A stretch of 50,245 nt of DNA from assembly GCA_937915725.1 (NCBI GenBank), contig CALGGV010000013.1, forward strand, positions 1 to 50,245. The letters are read 5' to 3'. This stretch comes from an uncultured Selenomonadales bacterium (GTDB lineage Bacteria > Bacillota > Negativicutes > Selenomonadales > Selenomonadaceae). Both the position numbers and the translations under genes were made by a program. Under the pieces are notes generated by a model that made no database searches, had not been told where the DNA came from, and was given only the letters and a program-made list of their open reading frames with translations. Below, piece by piece: positions 25,309 to 33,116 of this stretch (positions are counted from its first letter, which is position 1; every line of letters begins with the position of its first letter).

Positions 25309-26954
25309 TTTTCAGCCACCTCCGGCGAATAAAAATCCATTAATTCTATTGCGTCAACATAGGGCGTGCGCGGCGAATTTTCCGTACTCCACAATAAATC
25401 CGTTATGCAAGTTTCCCAATTCGGCACTACCGGCAACTTTTGCCCTTGAACTTCTAATTGCTGTAAAAATTTTGCTGTATCGTCTTTGCCGCGCTGTAAA
25501 ATTCCCCGCAATTCTTTAATTTTGCCTTGCGTCATAACGTACGGAAATTGCGTTGTGCAGGATAATAAATTTTCGATATTGTAACGGGATTTTTTTTCGT
25601 TGCCGACTTGATAAGGTCCAAAATGCAAATTGCCGCGTGCGCCGGTATATTCACGCTCTCGAATTTGTTCAAGCGTCGGAGCTTGTTCGCCGTGTAAAAT
25701 CGCAAAATCTAACCAACTTGAAATATTTTTTTCAGCGCGCATAGATTCTTTGGCGGCGTCGCAAAGTTGCTCGGCTAATACGTAGCCTCTAAAAAATGGA
25801 TAAGCCGTCGGTAAAATCGCAACGCCCGCGCAACAATCCATTTTCCTTGAAACTTCTTGAGTTAAATTTTCCGGCGAATTTTTGGGCGTTTCCTCGTTCA
25901 AAATTTCCATTAAAGTTTTTGTAAATAAAATTGCCATATTCGCAGGGCAAATGAAAGTTACGTCATCGCCGCCAAGTATCAGCGGGCGTATCGGCAAAAT
26001 TTTTTCATTTTTTAAATCTAAAATATCTGCGAAAAGATTTTCAGTTTTTGCGGCAATAATTTTCAAAAGTAAATCTGCAAACGCGCCTTCAGTTTTTCTG
26101 CGAATTTCCCTTGAAAGTTTGCGCCTTTCCTGCAAATTTTTACAACTGCGAAATTTTACGCCCATATTATTGCCGTCAATGTGAATTATCGCAAAATAAT
26201 TTTCGCCGTCTTTTTGTCCGAGTTCGTCAACTTTTGTTGGAAATTCCCATTCTTCCATTCGCACGGAAGAATTTTTTAATTTAAAAATTTTATTGAAACG
26301 CGCCTTTAAATTTTCATTGGCAACTTTTGAAATTTTCGCCTTAACTGCCGTTTCTTGCGAATAAAATCTAATTTCATCATTCGGCTTTACAATTTTTTCT
26401 GAATCGCAGAAATTCGCCGCCTCGCCGTCAATTTCGCAACTTAAAGTTAAGCCGGTGTAAGGAACATTCACGGCAGGGAAAATATTATTCTGATTATTTT
26501 TCAATTCGCTATAAAGTTCAGAAATATCATCTTGATTCAATTTGCCGTCGATAATATTCAATTCGCCCAACGCCACACCAATTTTTAAGCCGGGGCGTTT
26601 TTCCAAAAGTTTCAAGGAAAAATCTTTGACAACTTCACAGCGTTTATCTTCCTTCGCAGAATCAAAAAGAATTAAAGCATTGCCGCCGCCAATATAAGCC
26701 ACGCAACAACTTTTCATATTTTCCCACGGCGTCTCAATATCTTTTGCGGCGTCCCACACAGTGTCTTCAGCTGACGAAAAATCATCTTCCTCAAAAAAAT
26801 TTTCCAACGTTTCTTTAACCAAAATATCAAAAAAAATTCTGTCCACAATGTACGACGCGCCTATATTTGTTCGCAGTAAATTTCCGGAATAAATGTACCA
26901 CTGAATGGAGCGCGTATCAAAAAGCAACGCGTTATATTTTATTTTCTCTTCCAT
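25290..26954 (-). CDS. cas10: Cas10 (type III-D), HD-less, with intact GGDD palm
   Basis: A 554-aa large subunit of a type III effector. There is no N-terminal HD nuclease; the protein opens directly with L-L-F-D-T-R-S-I-Q-W-Y-I. The first palm is degenerate (Y-I-G-G-G-N-A-L, about 87-94). The second keeps I-H-I-D-G-N-N-M-G (about 257-265) and L-G-G-D-D-V-T-F-I (about 327-335). So DNA cutting should be absent, but cyclic oligoadenylate synthesis from ATP looks possible. It is the first gene of a seven-gene minus-strand operon (SD GGGAGGGG). No CARF effector is visible to read a cOA signal. Confidence 0.9.
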   Translation of the reverse strand: MEEKIKYNALLFDTRSIQWYIYSGNLLRTNIGASYIVDRIFFDILVKETLENFFEEDDFSSAEDTVWDAAKDIETPWENMKSCCVAYIGGGNALILFDSAKEDKRCEVVKDFSLKLLEKRPGLKIGVALGELNIIDGKLNQDDISELYSELKNNQNNIFPAVNVPYTGLTLSCEIDGEAANFCDSEKIVKPNDEIRFYSQETAVKAKISKVANENLKARFNKIFKLKNSSVRMEEWEFPTKVDELGQKDGENYFAIIHIDGNNMGVKFRSCKNLQERRKLSREIRRKTEGAFADLLLKIIAAKTENLFADILDLKNEKILPIRPLILGGDDVTFICPANMAILFTKTLMEILNEETPKNSPENLTQEVSRKMDCCAGVAILPTAYPFFRGYVLAEQLCDAAKESMRAEKNISSWLDFAILHGEQAPTLEQIREREYTGARGNLHFGPYQVGNEKKSRYNIENLLSCTTQFPYVMTQGKIKELRGILQRGKDDTAKFLQQLEVQGQKLPVVPNWETCITDLLWSTENSPRTPYVDAIELMDFYSPEVAEKWKNLK

Positions 26955-27059
26955 AATTTCCCCTCCCTAAAAAAATTTTTCCACAGCTAAAAAAAATATT
27001 CCTGCAACAAAAAGCCGCTTTTGTGTCCTCAAAAAATATAAGTATTAAAAACAAATTTA

Positions 27060-27088
27060 TTGACAAAATATGGAGCAAGGAATAGAAT
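27060..27088 (+). promoter_or_regulatory. Promoter of the FHA/PP2C/Hsp70-like gene cluster
   Basis: TTGACA (27060-27065), 17-bp spacer, TAGAAT (27083-27088), about 50 bp upstream of the GTG start. It lies in the 185-bp gap shared with the divergent cas10 operon, whose own promoter I could not identify with confidence. Confidence 0.65.
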
Positions 27089-27139
27089 AAATTAACAATG
27101 AAATAAATCTGAATCGGTTAACGATAAGGAGGGTTTTAG

Positions 27140-29332
27140 GTGGCAAAAATTATTAGCCAGACTAACGCTACGATGCTTTTTGAGGAAATTAATCCTGAAA
27201 AATTAGACTTGCTCACGTTAGTCGGCGATGTCAAAGGCTTTGACAGTTTGTCAGACGAAAAAATTAAGGAAATCCTGGAAACTCTTTGTGTAAAAAATTT
27301 TGATGAGTTCATTGAAAAATTTGATCCCGTTGTTTATTCTTTCTTCAACGCAAACACACAAAAAGTTATGTACACCTTGAAAAAGCCGGAGTCAATACCG
27401 GACGATCTTTTGACTGAAATTCATTTGAATTTGCAAAATGATTTTCTTAGAATGTTGCTTACGCTTGTTGATGCAAAACGTTCTCAAGGTTTACTCAATG
27501 TCGATTTTAAATTTGAAAATTTGACAGATTTAATTTCGCCCCACAAAATTATTGAAGATATTAAGCAAAATCGTAAAGAATTGCGCTATACTTATTCGCA
27601 GTACGTACAACTTGATGACGACGACCCCAAAAAGTTGGATATTGGCGATAAGCTTAACATTATGATGGAAGAGGCTAGCGTCAACTACAATAATGTTATG
27701 GCAATGTTGCCTTTGGCGATTGAGGATATTAAAACGCGGCTGTTACTTTCAAGCGGTGGCGGCGGCGGCGATTCTGCTCCACTTGCATTGGGCGTCTTGA
27801 CTATGGGCGAACAGGGCGAATTGAAAGTTATCGAGGCTCCTAAAGAAGAAAAATCCACTGCCCTTGTTACACTTGATGATAAAGTGAATGAAGGCTTAAT
27901 TGAAGTTATCGGCGAAGATTACGAGGCACTCAACGAAGAAAATCACAACGATTACGTTAAAGCACTTGTAACGCGCACTTTCTGTCCTTTGCCTTCAACT
28001 ATGGTTAGTGAAATTGATATTGCAAAAGAAGTTGAAAATTATAACGCCTATCTGCAATTCTACAAAGAATCTAAAGACGATTTCATTAAAACTGTTAAAC
28101 CGCTGATTGAAAAAATTCTCGGCGTCAGACTTTTCTTTGAACAATATCCTTCAAAATTGCGCGGTATGAGACCAACTTTGCTTATCACAAATATTAGCAA
28201 TGAAATGATGGCTAAGGCTCCAAATATTCCGCGCCTTGTTACTTATCTTAACACTGTAAACGGCAAAAATAATTTTGACAATACAATTTGGTATGCTATT
28301 TTCCCGTCGGTTGCATTTGATGCAGGCAGTAAACCTAAATTGACTCGTCAAAGATTTAAAGGCAATGACGCGCCTACAAATACCAATGTTCACAGCGTTG
28401 AATCCTTAACCAGAATTTTGGACGTTTTAAAAGATTTCCGTATTCAATGTTTCTTCAGTTTCGCCTCAAATGAAAAAAATACTTTCAACGCAATGGCTAC
28501 TGAAGGTATTGAAAAATATATTGATAAATCTTTGCCGCTTACGGCTAAGGCGTTCAGTGAATTTGCTATTCCTTGTTTCCCTAACTTTACTATAATTCCA
28601 AAAGATAAATCCGGCGTTGTTCTTGATACAAAAATGGAAGTCAACGAAAATAATTTGGCTGAAATTTCAAAGGCAAAACAGGATATTATGAAACTTTGGA
28701 TTGACGGCGTTTACGTTGGCGCGGCTTATGTTGCCGCCGGGCTTGTTGCTACTTATCAAGACCCGGAATATCTGAAAATGATTTTCCGTCGTAATATTGA
28801 TAATGAATTGCCGGGCGTTCGTTTCGATATTGAAACCGGCGATAATTCACTTTTGGTTTACACCACGCTTGCCAAAGAAATTACCGGCTTTACCAATCCT
28901 ATCAAAGACGAAATTAACAAAAAATGTTTCGGCTTTGTATTCTCTTCAGAAAATGCAATGTTTAACGGAATGCCAATTACAAACGTTATGGTTTACAAGT
29001 CCAGAAACTTGCTTTACGATGAAGATAACGGCGTTTACGAGCCAATTTATAAAACTCAAGTCACAACTTATATTCAAAGAGTTTTGCGCAATATGTCCAG
29101 CGATTTCAAACAAGATAAAATTGTGCGTTTCTTCAGCAGTAACCCCGCGTCGCAGTCCAGCAAATGGCTTGACAAACGCGAAAGACTCAATGCTATTATC
29201 GGTACCGGCGATGATATTTCTTACAATATTGACGAAGAAAACGGAATTTGCACTTTGAATATCACTTTCAATGGCAATGTTAAAAATCTTGAAATTGAAA
29301 CAAGCCGCACAACTTCTGCAAGACACGTTTAA
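27140..29332 (+). CDS. 730-aa structural-type protein of unknown family (sheath/TssC-like flavour)
   Basis: Starts at GTG 27140 after AAGGAGGG. No catalytic motif is seen. An N-terminal ~200-aa helical part ends in a glycine linker (G-G-G-G-G-D, about residue 210). A central alpha/beta region and a C-terminal region rich in asparagine and beta strands follow, including V-G-A-A-Y-V-A-A-G-L-V and the tail C-T-L-N-I-T-F-N-G-N-V-K-N-L-E-I. The size, the helix I-x-x-Y-V-x-A-x-L-V and the C-terminal beta strand recall large contractile-sheath proteins (TssC/VipB type), and two tube-sized proteins follow. This is a resemblance, not a proven homology. It could equally be an unrelated polymer or scaffold. 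Confidence 0.45.
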   Translation: MAKIISQTNATMLFEEINPEKLDLLTLVGDVKGFDSLSDEKIKEILETLCVKNFDEFIEKFDPVVYSFFNANTQKVMYTLKKPESIPDDLLTEIHLNLQNDFLRMLLTLVDAKRSQGLLNVDFKFENLTDLISPHKIIEDIKQNRKELRYTYSQYVQLDDDDPKKLDIGDKLNIMMEEASVNYNNVMAMLPLAIEDIKTRLLLSSGGGGGDSAPLALGVLTMGEQGELKVIEAPKEEKSTALVTLDDKVNEGLIEVIGEDYEALNEENHNDYVKALVTRTFCPLPSTMVSEIDIAKEVENYNAYLQFYKESKDDFIKTVKPLIEKILGVRLFFEQYPSKLRGMRPTLLITNISNEMMAKAPNIPRLVTYLNTVNGKNNFDNTIWYAIFPSVAFDAGSKPKLTRQRFKGNDAPTNTNVHSVESLTRILDVLKDFRIQCFFSFASNEKNTFNAMATEGIEKYIDKSLPLTAKAFSEFAIPCFPNFTIIPKDKSGVVLDTKMEVNENNLAEISKAKQDIMKLWIDGVYVGAAYVAAGLVATYQDPEYLKMIFRRNIDNELPGVRFDIETGDNSLLVYTTLAKEITGFTNPIKDEINKKCFGFVFSSENAMFNGMPITNVMVYKSRNLLYDEDNGVYEPIYKTQVTTYIQRVLRNMSSDFKQDKIVRFFSSNPASQSSKWLDKRERLNAIIGTGDDISYNIDEENGICTLNITFNGNVKNLEIETSRTTSARHV

Positions 29333-29356
29333 TTTTGAAGTAGAGGGGTTTTTGAT

Positions 29357-29782
29357 ATGGGTTTTAGAGTTTCAATTACCGGCGGCAATGACGTTTCTTT
29401 TGACGAAGGGATTATTACCGGCGTAAACTTTATTTCAGATACGCCCGATAATGCAAATGCAAGATCAACAGACCTTAGCGTCATTATGAAAATTACCGGC
29501 AGAATTAATTTTTCACTCGGCGCAGAAATTAGCGATTCAACCGTTGAATTGGCAAATTGGGCGTTGATGCCTTCAGATCAAGCGGATTGTTACCGCAGTG
29601 TTGAAGTTCAAGTCATAAACGGCGGGCAAGTTGTACGCCAGTATACTTATCCTAACGCCTTTGTTATGGATTACACTGAAGATTTGAACGATGAAGAAGG
29701 CGTCGGTACTTTTACCATTTTGCTGAAACAAAAGAAAGATTTAACGGCAAAAGTGGAACTTAAAGGCAATTTTGAGGCATAA
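29357..29782 (+). CDS. Tube-like small protein, paralogue 1 (Hcp/phage-tube size, function unknown)
   Basis: A 141-aa, all-beta-looking protein with no signal peptide or TM segment. Pattern: A-R-S-T-D-L-S-V-I-M-K-I-T-G, then E-L-A-N-W-A-L-M-P, Y-R-S-V-E-V-Q-V, V-V-R-Q-Y-T-Y-P-N-A-F-V-M-D-Y and G-V-G-T-F-T-I-L-L-K-Q-K-K. This pattern is shared with the next gene. Alternating hydrophobic strands, small size and position after a large sheath-like protein fit a tube/hub protein; that is inference. SD AGAGGGG. Confidence 0.5.
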   Translation: MGFRVSITGGNDVSFDEGIITGVNFISDTPDNANARSTDLSVIMKITGRINFSLGAEISDSTVELANWALMPSDQADCYRSVEVQVINGGQVVRQYTYPNAFVMDYTEDLNDEEGVGTFTILLKQKKDLTAKVELKGNFEA

Positions 29783-29797
29783 AGGCGGTGATTTTTT

Positions 29798-30223
29798 ATG
29801 GCATTGGCATTTTCTACGGCAGATCCCGAAATTACGCTTGAAGAAGAAAGTACTAAAAAAATTATTTTCAGAGTCGAAATTCCGCAAGACAGCCGCGCGC
29901 GTACAAAAGATGTTGGCGTAAGTTTAACTGTTATTGGAAAAATTATGGCTGATACTGCACAACTCGGCAACGCGGCTGACAGTACCGCAAAGCTTATGGA
30001 ATGGTCGGTTATTCCGGCAGAGAAAAAAGAGGCTTACCGCAGCGTTACCTTAAAAGTCACAAGCGGCGGAGTTGTTACGCGCCAATATGAACTTCCAAAC
30101 GCTTTTATTGTCGATTATCATGAAGATTTTGAAAGCGATGACGGTATTGGAGAATTTACGCTTGTTCTTAAGCAGATGAAAAATAAATTGGCTGATGTAA
30201 AAGTTACAGGCGGTTTCACCTGA
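29798..30223 (+). CDS. Tube-like small protein, paralogue 2
   Basis: A 141-aa paralogue of the preceding gene: A-R-T-K-D-V-G-V-S-L-T-V-I-G-K, K-L-M-E-W-S-V-I-P, A-Y-R-S-V-T-L-K-V, V-T-R-Q-Y-E-L-P-N-A-F-I-V-D-Y-H-E-D and G-I-G-E-F-T-L-V-L-K-Q-M-K. Equal length and a 15-bp gap point to tandem duplication, yet divergence is high enough to imply different roles (tube versus cap, or hetero-oligomer). SD AAAGGCGGTG. Confidence 0.5.
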   Translation: MALAFSTADPEITLEEESTKKIIFRVEIPQDSRARTKDVGVSLTVIGKIMADTAQLGNAADSTAKLMEWSVIPAEKKEAYRSVTLKVTSGGVVTRQYELPNAFIVDYHEDFESDDGIGEFTLVLKQMKNKLADVKVTGGFT

Positions 30224-30301
30224 TAAAAAAATTTTGCAAAAAAGGGAGACGGCTGAATTTTTTAATTCGCTGTCTCTTATTGTATGGAGAGAATTTAATT
30301 T

Positions 30302-30784
30302 ATGAATTATTATGAAATTCTCGGAGTGGACAGACAGGCAACGGCTCAAGAAATAAAAAAAGCGTATAAAAAGTTGGCGAAAAAGTGGCACCCCGATTTA
30401 AATCGTGACGACCCAAAAACCGCTGAACAAAAAATGAAAGAAATTAATGTTGCTTACACTACCCTTTCAGATGAAGTTGCCAGAATTGACTACAACAAAA
30501 AACTTGACGCCGAAAAGGCAAATTCTGAACATTCTACAAAAACTAAAAAATCTGACGCTCATAAAACCGGAACTGCCAAAAAATCTTCCACCGGTACTTC
30601 AACTGCAGGGGTTAATTTTAAAAATATTCACTCCAGTTTTGAAACTTTTTTCGGTTTTAATCCTAAAACGCACGAAGTTACAAATGAAGATAAATTAAAT
30701 ACATTTTCTGCAAATAAGAAAAAGAAAAATCCGCTTGATACAACAGATTTTTTTGAAAAGTTTATGGGCTTTAAAGTTAAATGA
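30302..30784 (+). CDS. J-domain co-chaperone
   Basis: A 160-aa protein. N-terminal J-domain (1-70): Y-Y-E-I-L-G-V...I-K-K-A-Y-K-K-L-A-K-K-W-H-P-D-L-N with the catalytic HPD tripeptide. It lacks the DnaJ zinc-finger and client-binding domains; instead a Ser/Thr/Lys-rich linker leads to a short C-terminal part (F-E-T-F-F-G-F-N-P...F-F-E-K-F-M-G-F-K-V-K). It is a dedicated J-protein, and the obvious partner is the Hsp70-like gene at 35273 in the same cluster. The Ser/Thr-rich linker could be a phospho-site for the FHA proteins (inference). It overlaps the next gene by ATGA. Confidence 0.85.
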   Translation: MNYYEILGVDRQATAQEIKKAYKKLAKKWHPDLNRDDPKTAEQKMKEINVAYTTLSDEVARIDYNKKLDAEKANSEHSTKTKKSDAHKTGTAKKSSTGTSTAGVNFKNIHSSFETFFGFNPKTHEVTNEDKLNTFSANKKKKNPLDTTDFFEKFMGFKVK

Positions 30785-31320
30785 CACGGTACGATTTTTA
30801 TACGGCTTTAATCGGCATCATCAGTGTATTTTTTTCGCTTGCAATTTATTTCGGCGAAATTAATTTTTATGCAAAAATTTTTCTGATAATTTGCGGCGCG
30901 GCGATTTTTTCTCATTCGACTTTTACTTTGTATCGCATCTTGAAAGAAAAAAATTCTGCGCAAGAAAATTTTTACTCAAAAAATATCAGTCAAATTTCCC
31001 TGTTGAATCAAAAAGGCGAAATTATTTCTTCATGGGAACTTTATGGCAAAAATTCGGCGGTTATCGGAAAAGACTTTGGAGAAAATCAAGTTGATATAGA
31101 TTTAAGCGAAACTCCATACGCGGCAATGATTGATATTGAACACGCGGTTTTAAATTACGCGGACGGGAATTGGTACATTGAAGACTTGGACAGCCAAAAC
31201 GGTATTTCAATAAAAAAATTCGGGCAGGAAGAAATTTATAAATTAAGTTCGTCGCAGCCTTGCAAATTAGATTTTGGCGATATTATTTTTATTGGTGTTT
31301 GCCAACTAAAATTGAATTAG
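30781..31320 (+). CDS. Membrane-anchored FHA-domain protein
   Basis: A 179-aa protein. Two N-terminal TM helices (about 8-24 and 31-50) with both tails inside, then an FHA-like domain (about 75-179): V-I-G-K-D, V-D-I-D-L, I-D-I-E-H-A-V-L-N-Y, W-Y-I-E-D-L-D-S-Q-N-G-I-S-I and I-I-F-I-G. FHA domains bind phosphothreonine; the usual Gly-Arg is Gly-Lys here and the S-x-x-H is I-E-H-A, so binding may be altered. It ends in TAG, showing that UAG is a normal stop here. Coupled to the J-protein by a 4-bp overlap. Confidence 0.75.
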   Translation: MTRYDFYTALIGIISVFFSLAIYFGEINFYAKIFLIICGAAIFSHSTFTLYRILKEKNSAQENFYSKNISQISLLNQKGEIISSWELYGKNSAVIGKDFGENQVDIDLSETPYAAMIDIEHAVLNYADGNWYIEDLDSQNGISIKKFGQEEIYKLSSSQPCKLDFGDIIFIGVCQLKLN

Positions 31321-31332
31321 AGAGGAATTTTT

Positions 31333-31875
31333 ATGAACGGTTTAATTCGCTGTCAAAACGGGCATCTTTTCAGCTCCCGCCGTTACGGTACAATTTGCCC
31401 TTATTGCAACCTTGAAACTGCGACGCCGGAAAAAAAAGAAGTACCTGTGACGGACGAAGAAACTATAAACGCGCTTTTAATGAGTAATATTCGCCCTGTT
31501 TGCGGCTGGATTGTTTGCATTGAAGGCGCACGCAAGGGCAAAGATTACAAAATTCACGCCGGAAAAAATTTTGTCGGTCGCGCAGATGATATGGATATTC
31601 AAATTTTGGGCGATAACGCAATATCCCGCCGCAACCACGCAGTTTTAGTTTACGACCCCAAAAAACATGAAACAGTTTTGTTGCCCGGCGATTCAAACGG
31701 AATTGTTTATTTGAATGACGCGGCTTTATATTCGCCGACAGTTTTGAGCGTTTATGATGTTATCGAACTTGGCAACAGCAAATTTTTATTTATTCCGTTT
31801 TGCGGCGATCATTTTCGCTGGGAAGATTTACCGGAGCAAGACGATAAAAATTATTTGCAGTACGGAAAGGAATAA
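31333..31875 (+). CDS. Zinc-ribbon plus FHA-domain protein
   Basis: A 180-aa soluble protein. N-terminal zinc ribbon (C-Q-N-G-H...C-P-Y-C, about 8-25), linker, then an FHA domain (about 60-165) with N-F-V-G-R-A-D-D-M-D-I-Q-I, I-S-R-R-N-H-A-V-L-V-Y and G-D-S-N-G-I-V-Y-L-N. The canonical Gly-Arg and S-R-x-N-H are kept, so phosphothreonine binding is likely. It sits between a membrane FHA protein and a PP2C phosphatase, the trio typical of Thr-phosphorylation switches on secretion machines. No Ser/Thr kinase gene is visible in the cluster. Confidence 0.8.
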   Translation: MNGLIRCQNGHLFSSRRYGTICPYCNLETATPEKKEVPVTDEETINALLMSNIRPVCGWIVCIEGARKGKDYKIHAGKNFVGRADDMDIQILGDNAISRRNHAVLVYDPKKHETVLLPGDSNGIVYLNDAALYSPTVLSVYDVIELGNSKFLFIPFCGDHFRWEDLPEQDDKNYLQYGKE

Positions 31876-31880
31876 TTTTA

Positions 31881-32702
31881 ATGGCGGATATTTTAATTCC
31901 GGCATTTCTTTTTTTGTGTATGGCGGCTTTACATTTTTTGAGAAAAAAAGAAATTTCAACGCCTAAAAATTTTTCTGCAGAATATGAAATTGGCGCGGCG
32001 TCAACTTTCGGCACTCGTGAAATTCAACAAGATTATTTTGGCATAAAGAAAAATAACGGCGTTTTGTTAATGACATTGGCGGACGGTATTGGAGCCGACG
32101 GCGAATTTGCGGCAAAATTGGCTGTCGATACTTTCAGAGATTTATTTGAAAAAGAAAATGCAATTATAAAGCCGCAATATTTTTTTAAACGCGCCGCCAA
32201 TGCCGCTCACAAAAAAATTACAAACACTTTGGAAGAACGGCAAGGCGAAAGTTCAATAGCCGCCGTAATTTTGAAGGACGCGCAATTTTTTTATACTGTA
32301 GTTGGAAATTGCCGCGTTGCAGTTTTTAGGGGCGGCGATTTAGTTCCGGTTTCTGAAGGACAAACTATCGATATTTTGGCAAGACACAGTTACAGCGAAG
32401 GAAAAATTTCAAGGCAAGAAACTTTGGAATTGCTTAATAAACACCGCAGTTATAATTTTTTGGGGCAAGATTCTTTTTCTGAAATTGAATTTTTGAGCAA
32501 GCCGATTGCACTGCAAAAAAAAGATATGCTTGTAATTATGAGCGAAGGAATTTTTAACACTTTACGTTGGGTTGAAATTGAATCCGTCTTGGAAAGAAAT
32601 TTTTCAGCCCAAAATACAGCAGATGAAATTATTAAACTTGTGAATAATTCGCCGATAGTTTCAAAAGACAACGCCACAATTTTAATTTGTCGTTGTCAAT
32701 AA
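31881..32702 (+). CDS. Membrane-anchored PP2C-type Ser/Thr phosphatase
   Basis: A 273-aa protein. One N-terminal TM helix (about 4-20), then a PP2C/SpoIIE-type domain. Metal-binding residues look complete: R-E-I-Q-Q-D-Y-F-G (first Asp), T-L-A-D-G-I-G-A-D-G-E (DG pair) and V-S-K-D-N-A-T-I-L-I (late Asp-Asn). It should reverse Thr phosphorylation read by the FHA proteins next to it. The cognate kinase is not in the window. Confidence 0.85.
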   Translation: MADILIPAFLFLCMAALHFLRKKEISTPKNFSAEYEIGAASTFGTREIQQDYFGIKKNNGVLLMTLADGIGADGEFAAKLAVDTFRDLFEKENAIIKPQYFFKRAANAAHKKITNTLEERQGESSIAAVILKDAQFFYTVVGNCRVAVFRGGDLVPVSEGQTIDILARHSYSEGKISRQETLELLNKHRSYNFLGQDSFSEIEFLSKPIALQKKDMLVIMSEGIFNTLRWVEIESVLERNFSAQNTADEIIKLVNNSPIVSKDNATILICRCQ

Positions 32703-33116
32703 TTTAAATTTCAATTCTACGCCGCCTAAAATCGCCGTGAAAGTGTCTTGAAGAATTTTTAGGATTTTTTTACAAAATTTTATTTTATTAACAAGTCGGC
32801 ATTTTAAAACGCCTAGCAAAGAAAGAATCTTTCGCCCTGCAGGTAAAAACGGAGTGCAGCGGGCGTCCTTCGATACTTCAAATATTAAATTTGTAAATAT
32901 ACTCTAAGTAATTTCCTTAAAAAATTTTAAATCCTTTAAATTTTGATTTTAGTGCGTGGAATTTGGCAATAAAATTTTCCAATTTCAGTAACTTAAATTT
33001 CAATTCTACGCCGCCTAAAATTGACGAGAATGTGTCTTGAAAATTTTTTACATAAAATTTACCTTAAAAAATTTTTAAACCCCTTAAATTTTGATTTTAG
33101 CGCGTGTAAAGGTTTA
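32703..33116. repeat. Intergenic duplication plus interspersed repeat copy inside the cluster
   Basis: A 414-bp gap. TTAAATTTCAATTCTACGCC-type sequence (about 32704-32755) recurs at about 32993-33042. CCTTAAAAAATTTTAAATCC...TTTGATTTTAGTGCGTG (about 32916-32959) recurs at about 33062-33107. So a block of some 50-120 bp has been duplicated. Between the copies, 32765-32905 is a copy of the interspersed element (ACAAGTCGGCATT, CAAAGAAAGAATC, GGAGTGCAGCGGGCGTC, ATATACTCTAA). No gene is seen. It may separate two transcription units. Confidence 0.65.

Noticed and set aside
26955..27139. Possible CRISPR array or leader next to cas10
   Set aside because: The gap has no repeated 25-40 bp units with even spacing; only promoter-like sequence is seen. 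The same holds for 18226-18382.
27140..30223. Calling the cluster a type VI secretion system or extracellular contractile injection system
   Set aside because: No baseplate, spike/VgrG, membrane complex or ClpV gene is seen; the sheath and tube likeness is too weak to name a system.
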